Shown here: one piece after another, positions 52,441 through 64,000 of the stretch | Layout: each line of letters starts with the position of its first letter | How positions within the stretch are numbered: position 1 is the first letter of the stretch | From: Dentipellis sp. KUC8613 | Taxonomy: Eukaryota > Basidiomycota > Agaricomycetes > Russulales > Hericiaceae | Reading direction: 5' to 3' | Assembly (NCBI GenBank): GCA_002286715.1 | Contig: NSJX01000028.1 | Location: 1-64,000, forward strand | Length of the DNA: 64,000 nt | The notes under the pieces: generated by a model | Told to the model about the DNA's origin: nothing | Database searches by the model: none | The model's input: the letters and a program-made list of their open reading frames with translations, nothing else | Program-made: the position numbers and the translations under genes

Positions 52441-53470
52441 GTCCGGTCAAAGTTGCGTGGTGAGCGAGCCAGACATGCGATGTTTTTATTCGTGCTGGGC
52501 TGACCGCTTTTATACAGATAATGGACCTATCAAGTTGTGATGGATTTACATACACATGGAGCAAATGGTGTTTCAGTGAGCCTTGCATCGATTGTATCTG
52601 TCTCTTCCTTAGTCTCTTCATCGTCGCGACTGTGTCTTTCTCAATGAGATACAGACGTCGGGCGTAACATATGAACGGTAAATTTTCTGCTGTACAAGCA
52701 TGTGAGGAGATTCTCTCAGCGCGTGGAACTTGGACAGAAATGCTCCATCATCTACCGCGCCAAGCGGTCACCGTATACACCGTGCAGTTCGCATTGGCGC
52801 TGCAGACTGCAGACTAGCCTAAGAACATCTTGGCACGAGTATCAAGGCCTGCTCACGCTTCTCACCCCTGACATGACCTTCCCAGTCAACCTATGTCGGC
52901 ACTCAACGAACCTTCCACCACCACTCTTTGTCGATTCCATGCTATACCGTCGACACGCCAAGCACCTCGCACTCCCCGCAGCCCTTCTGCCACATGTACG
53001 TCTCTTCGAGCCTGGGGTGCTACCTGCCTAGTTCAGATGACGTCCCGCCATCGCAAACCTGAAGAGCGCGATCCACTTCCACCGGTGGCGTTTATGCGGG
53101 CATTGGCATTCTCGATGCCCATGCCTATTTCCCTGCGCAGCCCGCTTGGTGCTCCGGCATCCTGCTCAGGGGAATCGTTCCTTCTTTGTTGACGGTTCCC
53201 GAACTTCTTGCGCTTGGCCCGACTTCCACTTGTAGGCCCCGGTGCCTTGCGAACCTGCTGTTTCTACGCAAGCGAGGCTGTAAAGGCCGCACAGCCGCGC
53301 TGGTGGAAGCGGCGTCGAACGTCACGGTGGTCTTGGTGCTCGCAGGCTGTCTCGTTTCTTAGGCTGTCTTGTTTGAGTATTTATGCTCCTGAGCAAAGTA
53401 TAAAAGGTCGGTCTGTGCCATGTAAGTATGAGCGTGGTGCTCGACGATTATCGAATCCCCACAAATACCA
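52441..53470. other. Intergenic stretch with unassigned open segments
   Basis: Plus-strand open segments (52702-53031; about 53098-53360 in another frame) are codon-like in parts but share no motif with known families and lack a clear start and splice pattern. They could be a decayed gene. Confidence 0.35.
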
Positions 53471-54091
53471 ATGGCGACCATGCTATCGAGGAGCTGCCCA
53501 TCCGTGCTCAGGACTGCTACCGCAGCTGCAGGCCCATCCCGCCCTCCGCATGCCACCCAACGCGCCATCACACATCTTCGCACTACCCCTCCCGCCAACC
53601 CGCACCCGCTTCAGATCCTCGATATCTTCGACATCCCACACCGTCTCTCCGACCTCACCACCCTCTTCCGCCCCTCGCGCCCCCTTTCCCAACCACAATT
53701 CCACCCCCACCCTTCACATGCCAATCAAACCCACCTGCCATCACCTCGTCTACCAGACCCCGTCCTCTACACCGGCCCGGCACACACGCGCTTCTCCCGC
53801 GTGCATGCACCAGGGCCACTCGCGCTCGCGACGTCGCTCCCGCCCGCACAGGTCTTCGCTGGCCCCGCACGGCGGCGGTATCACTCCCACTCTGCCTCAT
53901 TCACGACATCATGCCTTGACCTCGACGCGCACGATCCTGCGCGGGGCGGCCACATTGCAGACGAGCCGACGCTGACGATATTGTCGGTGCTGCTCCTGAG
54001 GAATTTCTTGTGGTTGAGAGAGGCGGGGTTGCTGCAGGCTTCGATTGATTGGCGTCGGAACGCTGAGGCCGAACGGCGGAGGGTGGATTGA
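53471..54091 (+). CDS. Hypothetical Pro/Arg/His-rich protein, perhaps mitochondrial
   Basis: A 206-residue single frame starting MATMLSRSCPSVLRTATAAA, which looks like a mitochondrial targeting peptide (Arg, Ser, Ala, no acidic residues). The middle is Pro/His/Ser-rich; the end is helical and charged (TILSVLLLRNFLWLREAGLL). No family recognised. GC-rich DNA can keep such frames open by chance, so this is a moderate call. Confidence 0.45.
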   Translation: MATMLSRSCPSVLRTATAAAGPSRPPHATQRAITHLRTTPPANPHPLQILDIFDIPHRLSDLTTLFRPSRPLSQPQFHPHPSHANQTHLPSPRLPDPVLYTGPAHTRFSRVHAPGPLALATSLPPAQVFAGPARRRYHSHSASFTTSCLDLDAHDPARGGHIADEPTLTILSVLLLRNFLWLREAGLLQASIDWRRNAEAERRRVD

Positions 54092-54454
54092 CGTCTTGTA
54101 AGTTGTGGGAACAAGTCAACTGTCATGGAGGTCGTGCTGACGGAGGAATTTAGCAGGGACCGACTATGATCTCGATATCAATCAGTAAAACTGGGAACGC
54201 AGCACTCTTGAGAATAGAGTAGGTTTCGGGCAAGTTGGATATCTGGGAGGTTCTGTACAATATCTTGGGAATTTTGCATCCGCTATCTGTGATTTGGTCA
54301 TTTCATCCATGATACACATAGACGTCTATACACATTTGCATGTACATGTTTCAAACCTCAAGGTCTCAGGCATTATTGATACACAAATTGAGTACCCACG
54401 AGCGTCTTGACACTGCGTCTTCCGAAGGATAAGTTACAATGGGCCAGGGCCTGC
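54092..54454. other. Convergent 3' region
   Basis: AT-rich untranslated flanks of two genes ending toward each other; nothing else seen. Confidence 0.5.
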
Positions 54455-56197
54455 TCACGCAGGCGCCATATACCACGGCACCGCCGCCGGGCCCTGTTTC
54501 TTCCTCTCCAGCGACACGCTCACTCCATCCGCCGTCCGCTTGGACTACATCCACGAACAGTCAGTCAGTTCCAACACGTCGCACGGAGGAAAAGGAGTAG
54601 GCACGTACCGTCCAATGCCGATTCTCGCTGACCACCAGGCGCAGCGTCGGGATATGCTCCATAAGGTGCCGCACGGGCTCCGTCGTGAGCCACATGCCCA
54701 TCTTGCCGTGCACCATGTGGGGCATCTCAATATCAACGTCACCGTCGACCAGCGTCTGCAGCGAGGTAGATGCGGCCAGGGCAAGGTTGAACGCGAGCTA
54801 TGTTGACAGCCAATGCATTAAGTAATGTCCACATTCTGTGAAGCGAGGGAGATTGAAGAACGCACATAATCGCGCACAGGTACAGGTACGACGAGCTTCT
54901 CAAGCTGCGGACACCCCTCCGCGATCGCCTCGATGCTGCCGGTGCTGAGAGAGCAGTTGTATAGGCTGAGCTGCCGGAGGCTCACGCCGTGGTCATCGAC
55001 GAGCTCCTGGACGAATGCGTCGCCAAGCAGCAGGCGCGCGCTGAGCTGCAGAGACAGCGAATGGAGCGGCGTGTCCCATGTACGGAGGTATGCGAAGAGC
55101 GACGCCCACAGAGTGGGGAGAGTGCTGCCGGCGAGAGGTCCGTTGGCGTCTGAGTCGACGGAGAGGTGCTTGAGCTGCCGCAGTGCGGGAAGGTGGGGCG
55201 AAAAAGGTTTTGCGCCATTCTATGGAGGAGGGGTGAGTGAGCAAAGGAATGTAGGAAGGAGTAGGAGAGAACGACGCGTACTGCGGTGGAGAAGCCAAGG
55301 CTCTCGAGCTCGGGTGTATGCGCCGTCGCGCGAAGGACATCATGGTGATCGATGTTTGGGCATCCCATAACGTACAGGCCGCGTAGCTTGGGGATGTGTG
55401 GTAGCGTAGTTTGCAGGATGATAGGATTCATGTCGCGTGACATCTAATGCGCATCGCACGACCTTGACATTAGATCCACGTCACGTATAACACAGCTAGA
55501 AGAGCTCACGTATATGGTCAAGCTCTGTAGAGTAGGCGCAAGTGTCTGAGCCCATTTCGGTAGCGCATCAATGACTTGCCACGACGCGTTCTCGAGCATG
55601 ACATTCTTCAAGCCCTTTATCTTCGTCAACTGCGCGGTCTGATCCGCGGTCATGTATGCGTTCAACCGTAGTGTATGAAGCCTCTCATGGGTCTGCAAAG
55701 GGACGAGGAAAACGGGGACGATGTTGGCAAGCGTGCACGTAAATGAATTGAGGTTTGAGGCTGTAGTTACAGCAGCCGTGGCGTCGCGCAGGAACTGAGG
55801 GCTCGGCTGCGCCTTTGAGTGTATCCTCGTGTTAGGCACCGCACGAATATCTAATGAGAGAACGTGTCAAGGCAGCTGAGAGCTCCGAGCAGGCCTTACA
55901 ATCTCACCAATATTTCGTACATGTATGGCAAGGCCTGGATGGGCGATTGCAGCCGCAAAAGGTGACTGAACCTGGTAGAACTCGTTAGATAATATTTGTC
56001 TCATTCATTCGCATAATACGCACCCTCGCAAATCGTTTCGCCTGGCTCTGATAGAACACGAGCGACTGGTACAACCGCGGGGTTACACCCGCCAGGAAGG
56101 ACCTGCTGACGAGCGACACAGACGCGAGATCGGGTCCATTCAGAAAGAGGAAGATAAGCTCGAGGACATCGTAATTGAGGTTGTCCGCGCTGACCAT
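54455..56197 (-). CDS. F-box/LRR-type protein
   Basis: Exons (minus): 56197-56024, 55971-55908, 55850-55510, 55443-55282, 55219-54866, 54797-54609, 54544-54455; 457 residues. The ATG at 56197 opens MVSADNLNYDVLELIFLFLN followed by GPDLASVSLVSRSFLAGVTP and RLYQSLVF, a clear F-box. The rest is Leu-rich repeat-like (LHTLRLNAYM, GLKNVMLENASW, LRGLYVMGCPNI, LKHLSVDSDANG, LRQLSLYNCSLSTGSIEAIA). It is a likely SCF substrate receptor. It shares a 147 bp promoter region with the divergent MIC12-like gene. Confidence 0.82.
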
Positions 56198-56344
56198 CGC
56201 GTTCTGGACGATGGCGGGGGAACGTCGAGGACGTCGACGCGCGACGCGAACTGAGCGCCGCGGCGGGCACGATTGTGGCGAATTGAGCACGGCGCGCGGC
56301 GGGCGCCCGGCCCGCCGACCTCCTCATCGACCACAACCACGACC

Positions 56345-56853
56345 ATGTCTTTCCTCGTTGGCCCCGTCTCGGGCGCCCTCGTCGCCGGCGGTGTGCGTAC
56401 TCTGCATCCAAATACTGTGTTCTTGTGCTAATAGCGACCGCAGATCTACTATGGCTTCTCTAATCTCATTCAGAGCAGGTCAGTGTCTTCCGAATGCACC
56501 CATATCTTCGACATGCTCACCGGGCTTTCAATCACACAGGACAGAACAACATCGCCAGGAGTCTGTTCCACAATTTGCTCGCTATCGCTGCATTTGCTGA
56601 TAACTGACGCATATACAGCCTCCATCGCCTCGCACAACACTTCACCGAGTCCATCCCGTCGCACCCCGCGCCCGCATCCGCCGCCGCACGCGTCGTCCAC
56701 CGGCCCTTCACCGCGCTCCTGAAGCAGCAGTGGAACGAAAAGATAGCCGCGTTTGTCGACGGCGCGCGCGCGTCCGAGGAACGCGTCGCCGATTGGAGCC
56801 GGCGCACGCTGTACGGCGGTCCCCCGAGCTCAGAGTCTTCGAAGCGCTCCTAG
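56345..56853 (+). CDS. MICOS complex subunit, MIC12/AIM5-like
   Basis: Exons 56345-56392, 56444-56478, 56540-56560, 56619-56853; 112 residues, with a 21 nt third exon. The N-terminus MSFLVGPVSGALVAGG followed by IYYGFSNLIQSRTEQHRQDL is the single short membrane segment and start of the coiled part seen in basidiomycete MIC12 proteins; the C-terminus has PASAAARVVHRPFTALLKQQ, WNEKIAAFV and RVADWSRRTLYGG. MICOS holds cristae junctions in the inner mitochondrial membrane. The donor of the third intron is gtctgt, a weak but used form here. The four tiny exons were assembled by hand; the match to the family makes them credible. Confidence 0.72.
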
Positions 56854-57112
56854 CTGCTCGACTACATATAGAGAGCTGTATACAATGTGCCATAATTTCG
56901 CATTGCTTATTTCGGCCTCAAAGCTGGTCTCAGACTGGTCGTTATACAAGGATCGTAAAGGTGAACATATACAGATTTCCAAGTACAGTTTGAGACAACA
57001 GCTAGAAAACACGGCACCCATGCTACATGCTACACGATGCATGACAACTCACCTTTGCGCAGCAAACATAAAAAATCAGCGTTACATAGTTCTACACATC
57101 AACTTCCAACGT

Positions 57113-60100
57113 CTACCGTCCATACCCCTGTCCATAACCGTATTGCGGCTGTTGTTGCTGCTGCCCAGGCGGGGGAGGCGGGGGTGCATTGTATCCCTGA
57201 TAGCCCGTGTTCTGGGGCGGCACGCCGGGATATTGCTGCTGATAACTGACCGGAGGCGGAGGAGGCGGGAAAGGCGACCCCACGCTTCCCTGGCGTTGCG
57301 GCGGCTGTTGTTGCTGGTACTGATACTGTGGCTGGGCGGGCGGCGGTGGCAAGTATGACTGTTGTGCGGACCCAGGTGGAGGTGGGTATGAAGGCTGGCG
57401 TGCGGGAGCCGGCGGTGGTGGGGGTGCGGATGGAGACGGAGACGATCCAAACTGTGAGAGCGTGCCAAAAGAACCGAGACCTGCGTATGGGTCCATTTGA
57501 GGCGGGCCAGGGGTATATGAGGGCTGACTGGGCCGAGGGGGTGGCGGAGGAAGATACGGCGCCTGCTGGGGCTGGGAGACTGGGGGAGAACTGCTGTACG
57601 CAGTCTGGGGAGGGGGTGACATCGGTTGGGACCATTGGTTCGACGGTGGCGGCGGAGGTAGTGCGGGAGAGGGTGCATTGCCGTTGCCACGGATATTCAT
57701 TGAAGCAAAGGCGTTATCCAGGCCGGAGGACGGCGGTGGCGGAGGCTTGGGAGGCGGAGACGTGGACTTCGATGGTGCTGACAACCGCTGCTTCATTTCG
57801 GCTTCGGATGCGATGTTGTCACGCTCGACAGTCCGTTGGGATACGAAGTCCTTCACGTTATGTCTAAGAGTGGCCGTCAAGGAAGATAGTTCTGTATAGA
57901 ACTGCAGTCCTTTACTGGAGCGATGATCATGATCAGCCGCACCCAGAGTAGAACAAGCAAAAACACTCACGCAATGCCGTCTCGGACTTCCATATATCCG
58001 TCACGAGCACGACTGAACCTCCGGATGGTCTCCTTCTTTCTTCGCTCGCGCTCTTCCCATTTCCGAGCACCCTCGCCACGCCCTGCGAGGTCCTTAAGGC
58101 TCTTCCATAGTGTCGTGACCTCCTGCAGAACGGCTTGTTGATGAAGCACAGTCTGTCCCAGCCGTTGCTGATAAGGACGGAACTTCTCGAGCTCGGCAGC
58201 AAAGATGGTCGGTTCTACGTTCGGATTGCGGCGATTGAGCAGCAGTAGATGCGACACATCGTCTGTTTGGACCTGTAAAAGCCCGGTCAGGTCCAACCGC
58301 TGCATTTGGTCACACATATACGCACCTTCTCTTTCAAGTCCTTGAGGGTCTGATCCCGCTCCTTCTCGATCTTGTTCAGCCTTCCAAGCCTCTCCTCGAT
58401 CTCTTCCACCAACTGCCCAATCTTCCTCTTCTCTTCATCATCTCTCTCCATATCCAAATCCAATAGACTCTCCTTCCGACTATGCTTGTTCCGCACGCTA
58501 TCCTTGAACATCTGCTCCGCCTCGTCGGAGAGCAGTAGCCCAATGTCGCCCCTCACAGACTCCCACAGCGCACGAACCTGCCCGTCTGACGTGTCCGCGG
58601 CCTCCAGTGCCTGAACGTGCGACTTGAGGTCTGCCCGGAGGCCCTTGGTAAGGCCCGCTGAAGGCGCCTGCGTGAACAAGTGGTCGTACTTGACGCGCAT
58701 TGCCTCGCAGTCCCGCGTCTCGATCTCCAGCTCGCGACCCACCGCATCAAGTTCACCACGCACACCGTCGCGAATACTCCGCAGACGTTCCAGCAACACC
58801 TCAGCACCCTCTCTCTCCTCAATGAGACCAATGTCCTCCTTCCACCGCCGCACTTCCACTGGTATCTCGTCCTCACCCGCCACACTGCCCTCAACCATCG
58901 CCTTGAACCGGCCAAGCCCAGTCTTCACGCCAAGCGCATCCAGCGCGCTACGCACCTCGCCCGCGGCGCCCTCGGCCATCTCGACCTCGCCGCGCACGAG
59001 CTTCGCCTTCTCCTCAGAGTAGACGCTAGCGGACTCGTGCACGCTGAGCGGGACGAGCCGGATGAACAGGTCGCTGCCGATGACCTTCTGCACCTCGGGC
59101 GTGCCGTACACCTCCTGGATCGGCACGATCGTCGCCGCGCCGACCTTGTCGACCGCGGGCAGCGTCTCCGCGGGCGGCAGCGGCGCGTTGTAGATCAGGT
59201 CGTTGTCGCGCTGCGCCTCCGCGCGCCGCTCGCTGACGAGCCCGAGGTGCGCCTTGGTGAGGTCCGCGAGGGACTGCCCGGCGTCGGGCGGCAGGTTGGG
59301 GGACATCTGCGGCATGAAGATGGAGCCGAAGCCGCTGGCGATGCGGTTTGCCTCTTTGGCGAGCGACTCGGCTTGGGTGAGCCGCACGAGGGCTTCGCCG
59401 TAGTTGCCTGCGGTGTTGTCGGCGAGGGCGCGGTAGTAGTGCATGACAGATGTAAAGTACTTCGCCTTGGACTGGGGCTGGTCAGCAATGGTAGTTGAGG
59501 TAAAAGCACATATACGCACTTGGAGCACAGTTACCCAATTGCGGTCAAAGATGCCCTTGCCCATGAACTCCTTCACCTCCTCGCTGAGTGCGGTGTACAT
59601 CGACGCGACCTGCGAGGCAACCTTAGATACGAGCACATTGGTCTTCTTCTCGTCCCTACACTTCTCCAGGAACACCTCCGTCGCCTGTGCAAGGATGACG
59701 CCAACGAGGAATTTGATGACCTCGCGGCTGAGGTCGGTCGACGGCGCATGAAGGAAGTTCTCATTGATATACGTGAGCATGCCCGCGCTGCAACGGAAGT
59801 AGTAAAACGCGCGCTTGAGACCCTCGGGATCGGAGCGGCTCTGGGAGGCAGCGATGGCGGCGTGGGTGGCGGCGATCTGGAAGATGATCGACGCCTTCTC
59901 ATACGCGAGCGAGGTCTGCACGATGAGCTTCGCGGTGAACGCATCGCGCCACGGGAAATTGACGCGTATCTCGGGGAAGCGCAACTCCAGGAGCTCGAGC
60001 TGGCCAAAGTATTTGTAGAGCAGGTCGCGCGCTAGGGGGATGTGAGCGGCAGGTGGGACGGTGGGAAGGCCCGAACGCACCCGTCAGGTCGCTCCCTGCG

Positions 60101-60267
60101 CCGCGCACGGCATCCTGTCTGCAGCGCTGCAGTGCCGCGTATTCTGATGCATAATTATCGGGGTTCTCCCCGTACGACTGGCCGATTGCGTTGCGGATGG
60201 GAGTCGTCCAGTCCACTTCGTCTGTTCCCTTCTTGGGGATGGATATCATGGGCGATTGGTGTGCCAT
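57113..60267 (-). CDS. BRO1: BRO1-domain protein (ESCRT accessory, Bro1/Vps31-like)
   Basis: Exons (minus): 60267-60081, 60031-59520, 59471-58326, 58272-57971, 57914-57113; 982 residues. The BRO1 domain covers about residues 5-380: PMISIPKKGTDEVDWTTPIR, NYASEYAALQRCRQDAVRGA, a helical FRCSAGMLTYINENF block and HYYRALADNTAGNYGEALVR. A central coiled V-like region follows (about 400-760), then a long Pro/Gln/Tyr-rich tail (about 765-982) rich in PPPPP and YPPPP-type segments. Bro1 recruits the Doa4 deubiquitinase to ESCRT-III on endosomes during sorting of membrane proteins into multivesicular bodies. The alternative, PalA/Rim20 of pH signalling, shares the BRO1 fold; the long proline tail favours Bro1, but I cannot exclude it. 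Confidence 0.82.
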
Positions 60268-60751
60268 GGTGAAGGCAAGGACTACAGTTCTCGTCTGAGA
60301 GTCAGTTGAGCGTTCCTATATCAGAGACAAGAAACGAATGCCTTGCCTGCTGCACTTGCCTGGTCGTGACGGTCGTAATGAAGGGCAAACGAACAGGCCG
60401 ACTAACTGACCCGGGCAGGCGAAGCGCAGCCGTTCGTCACGTGACATGAAGTAGCTCATTTCGAATTTAACGGTGGAGTTTTCCTAAGGCAAAGCACTTT
60501 GAAAACAGAAGTCCCAGCCTTCATGAGAGATGTGACAGAGGTGCTGTGCCTCGTTCAGAAGCACGCATAAAGTACCAGGTGATATGTCCAACTGTAGACA
60601 TCAGGAGCCTCGGACTGGTGAAGTATGATACAGCCTCCACAAGGGAGCCATGATAGTTCATATGCAGAATATGCAGATACATGTGCCATCGATGAAGGAA
60701 ATATGCAGACAATACAACATAAGATGGTAAACTTCCGATCGTACACACCAT
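60268..60751. other. Intergenic region upstream of BRO1 and downstream of eIF2 beta
   Basis: No gene; BRO1 promoter sequence near 60270-60480 and the eIF2 beta 3' flank beyond. Confidence 0.5.
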
Positions 60752-61948
60752 CTAACCAGTCTTGTTTCTGCTCCTCTTGCCCACCTGGGCCTGGAAACCA
60801 CTCTTGATCGCGTTGACGGAACGCCGCGACCCGCACGACTCGCAAGACATGAAGAAGATACGGTTCTCCTTCGTGAGAAGCGTATCGGGCGACTTGCACG
60901 TTTTACAAGTGACGTACTCGACTGTGGAGTGGGCGGTGTTAGGTCTATCAGATGGGTAGAAAGAACGTAGCGTACCGATGTATCGCCTGAGGACGTTCTC
61001 GATCTGCTTCTGCTGGAAGCGACCACGGATAACCAAACGTCCAGAACCATCGACGGAACCCGTTGTACCCAACTCGGCGAACAGATACTGAATGACGTGT
61101 TCTGGCTGTCTGTGCATACGCTTGCAGATATCGGTGATGTTGGCGAAGATGGACTTTTTGTTTCCCTCGCGATGGATCGAAGGAGGGGCGATGGTGTAGC
61201 GTTTTCCGGTGGAAGTGAGAAGGGACGGGTTGGAGGCGTGCAAAGAGGCGTAGAAACGGGTGAGAAGTTCAGAGTAGAGGTAGTCGCGATCACTGCCTAG
61301 CCATGGCTCGGTGCCAGCGTCCACGCCTGTCGGCGCCTCCGCTCGAGCGAATGGGTCATCACCAAGATCAGCTTCATCTGCCTCGTTCGCCTCGCCGTCG
61401 TCCTGATCCTCCTCATCGGCGGCATCCTTGCTTTTTGAGACATTCAGCTCCTTCTCAAAGGCCTCGAGATCAAACGCGGCCTTCTTCTTGGAGGACTTCT
61501 TCTTTTTCTTGAGATCGGAGAAGTCAAGATCCTCGGTCGCGGCGGGGGCGCCCACTGGCGTGGAAGTGCCAGAGCCATCCTCTCCCTATACGTGTAATGA
61601 GCAACCAGCAATAGTGAACATAGCGCGGAGGCATACAAGGTCCATAGGGATGTCCTTCTTTTTCTTCTTCTTCTTAAGATCGCCGAACATAGCCTTGAAT
61701 TCATCCTCCTCCTTCGGCTCTGGTGCATCCGCGACATCGGCACCTGCAGTACCATTCTGCTTCATCTGCTCGTGGACAGTCTTCGGTCCGAGGTCAACAG
61801 CATCGCCGTTGGTCGTGGTATCGTCCAACGCGGGTGCAGGGGTGGTAGGGTCGGCGTCCGCGCCGAGGGGATCCTCAGAGAACGCGACCTGCTTCTTCTT
61901 GCTACGCTTCTTGAGCGAGGGATCGAACATAGGTTCCTCGGAGGCCAT
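60752..61948 (-). CDS. SUI3: Translation initiation factor eIF2 subunit beta
   Basis: Exons (minus): 61948-61637, 61585-60976, 60921-60752; 363 residues. The N-terminal half carries the three lysine boxes that bind eIF5 and eIF2B epsilon: KKRSKKK (about 12-18), LKKKKKKK (about 90-97) and [11 protein letters not shown] (129-139). The core has [74 protein letters not shown]. The C-terminal zinc ribbon uses Cys313, Cys316, Cys334 and Cys337 and ends with GFQAQVGKR. The subunit acts in Met-tRNA delivery and start-site choice. It diverges from the ATP synthase gamma gene across 177 bp, a likely shared promoter for two highly expressed genes. Confidence 0.95.
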
Positions 61949-62125
61949 GGTGATTTGTGTGTGTGAGGAAAGGCGGCAGGGAGGGATGCTCGTCGTTGTC
62001 GAGAACGATGAGGGAGTCAGGGGAATATTCGGGCGGAGATTGAAAGCGGGCCAGTGTGGTCGCCTGCTTTCTCCGAGAGTGTCCACGACGACCAACCCCT
62101 TCCTCTCTTTCTCCTCTCATCTCAA
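61949..62125. promoter_or_regulatory. Bidirectional promoter of eIF2 beta and ATP synthase gamma
   Basis: Only 177 bp separate the two divergent start codons. The right side is pyrimidine-rich (cccttcctctctttctcctctcatctc), as often seen before starts of strongly expressed fungal genes. No TATA box is visible. Confidence 0.55.
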
Positions 62126-63979
<1,854 letters not shown>

Positions 63980-64000
63980 ATGGCGACCGTAGCCGTCCCA
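63980..64000 (+). CDS. Start of a gene cut by the window edge (MATVAVP...)
   Basis: An ATG after a pyrimidine-rich leader opens MATVAVP and runs off the window. Seven residues are too few to name the product. Confidence 0.3.

Noticed and set aside
58680..59498. 272-codon plus-strand frame
   Set aside because: Antisense shadow of the BRO1 gene, whose coding frame is conserved.

Overview
The window reads as nuclear DNA of a wood-decay type mushroom (Agaricomycetes, probably Polyporales). The genes are broken by many 48-60 nt GT-AG introns, coding GC is high, and several families are typical of these fungi: DUF6589, DUF7587, F-box families, thaumatin-like proteins, berberine-bridge-like oxidases and a membrane-anchored glutaminase. 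I found no rRNA, tRNA, CRISPR or prokaryotic feature. Exon coordinates were worked out by hand from splice signals; wherever I list exons, the lengths sum to a whole number of codons unless I say otherwise.

Left part (1-9.8 kb) is accessory. It holds the 3' end of a Ty3/gypsy LTR retrotransposon with an extra ORF after pol, inserted against the remnant of a host gene. Then come a GC-rich degenerate repeat block, a four-exon DUF6589 gene on the minus strand, and a 737 bp element with 52 bp terminal inverted repeats.

Middle part (9.8-45.8 kb) mixes ordinary genes with a fast-evolving gene family. Ordinary genes are an F-box/LRR-type protein, a Yip1-family Golgi protein, a basidiomycete orphan family that may have a nuclease-like fold, a small membrane protein, a BTB protein, a flavin oxidase, a 17-exon glutaminase and two thaumatin-like proteins duplicated exon for exon. 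The family is a set of five large F-box paralogues: three on the minus strand (13.6-15.8, 19.3-21.8, 24.0-26.1 kb) and two on the plus strand (40.6-42.9, 43.4-45.7 kb). They share exon phases, a proline-rich linker, an acidic/Ala-rich helix and C-terminal motifs that I cannot assign to a named domain. A sixth, unrelated F-box gene (17.2-19.0 kb) sits inside the left cluster. With the BTB gene, this region is rich in likely substrate receptors for cullin-RING ubiquitin ligases.

Right part (46.3-64 kb) is mostly housekeeping: a DUF7587 protein, a Con-6 stress/conidiation protein, two LRR-type F-box genes, a MICOS subunit (MIC12-like), a BRO1-domain ESCRT protein, eIF2 beta and the mitochondrial F1-ATPase gamma subunit, and the first codons of another gene at the right edge. 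Two divergent pairs (54.5-56.2 minus with 56.3 plus; eIF2 beta with ATP synthase gamma) share short promoters of 147 and 177 bp.
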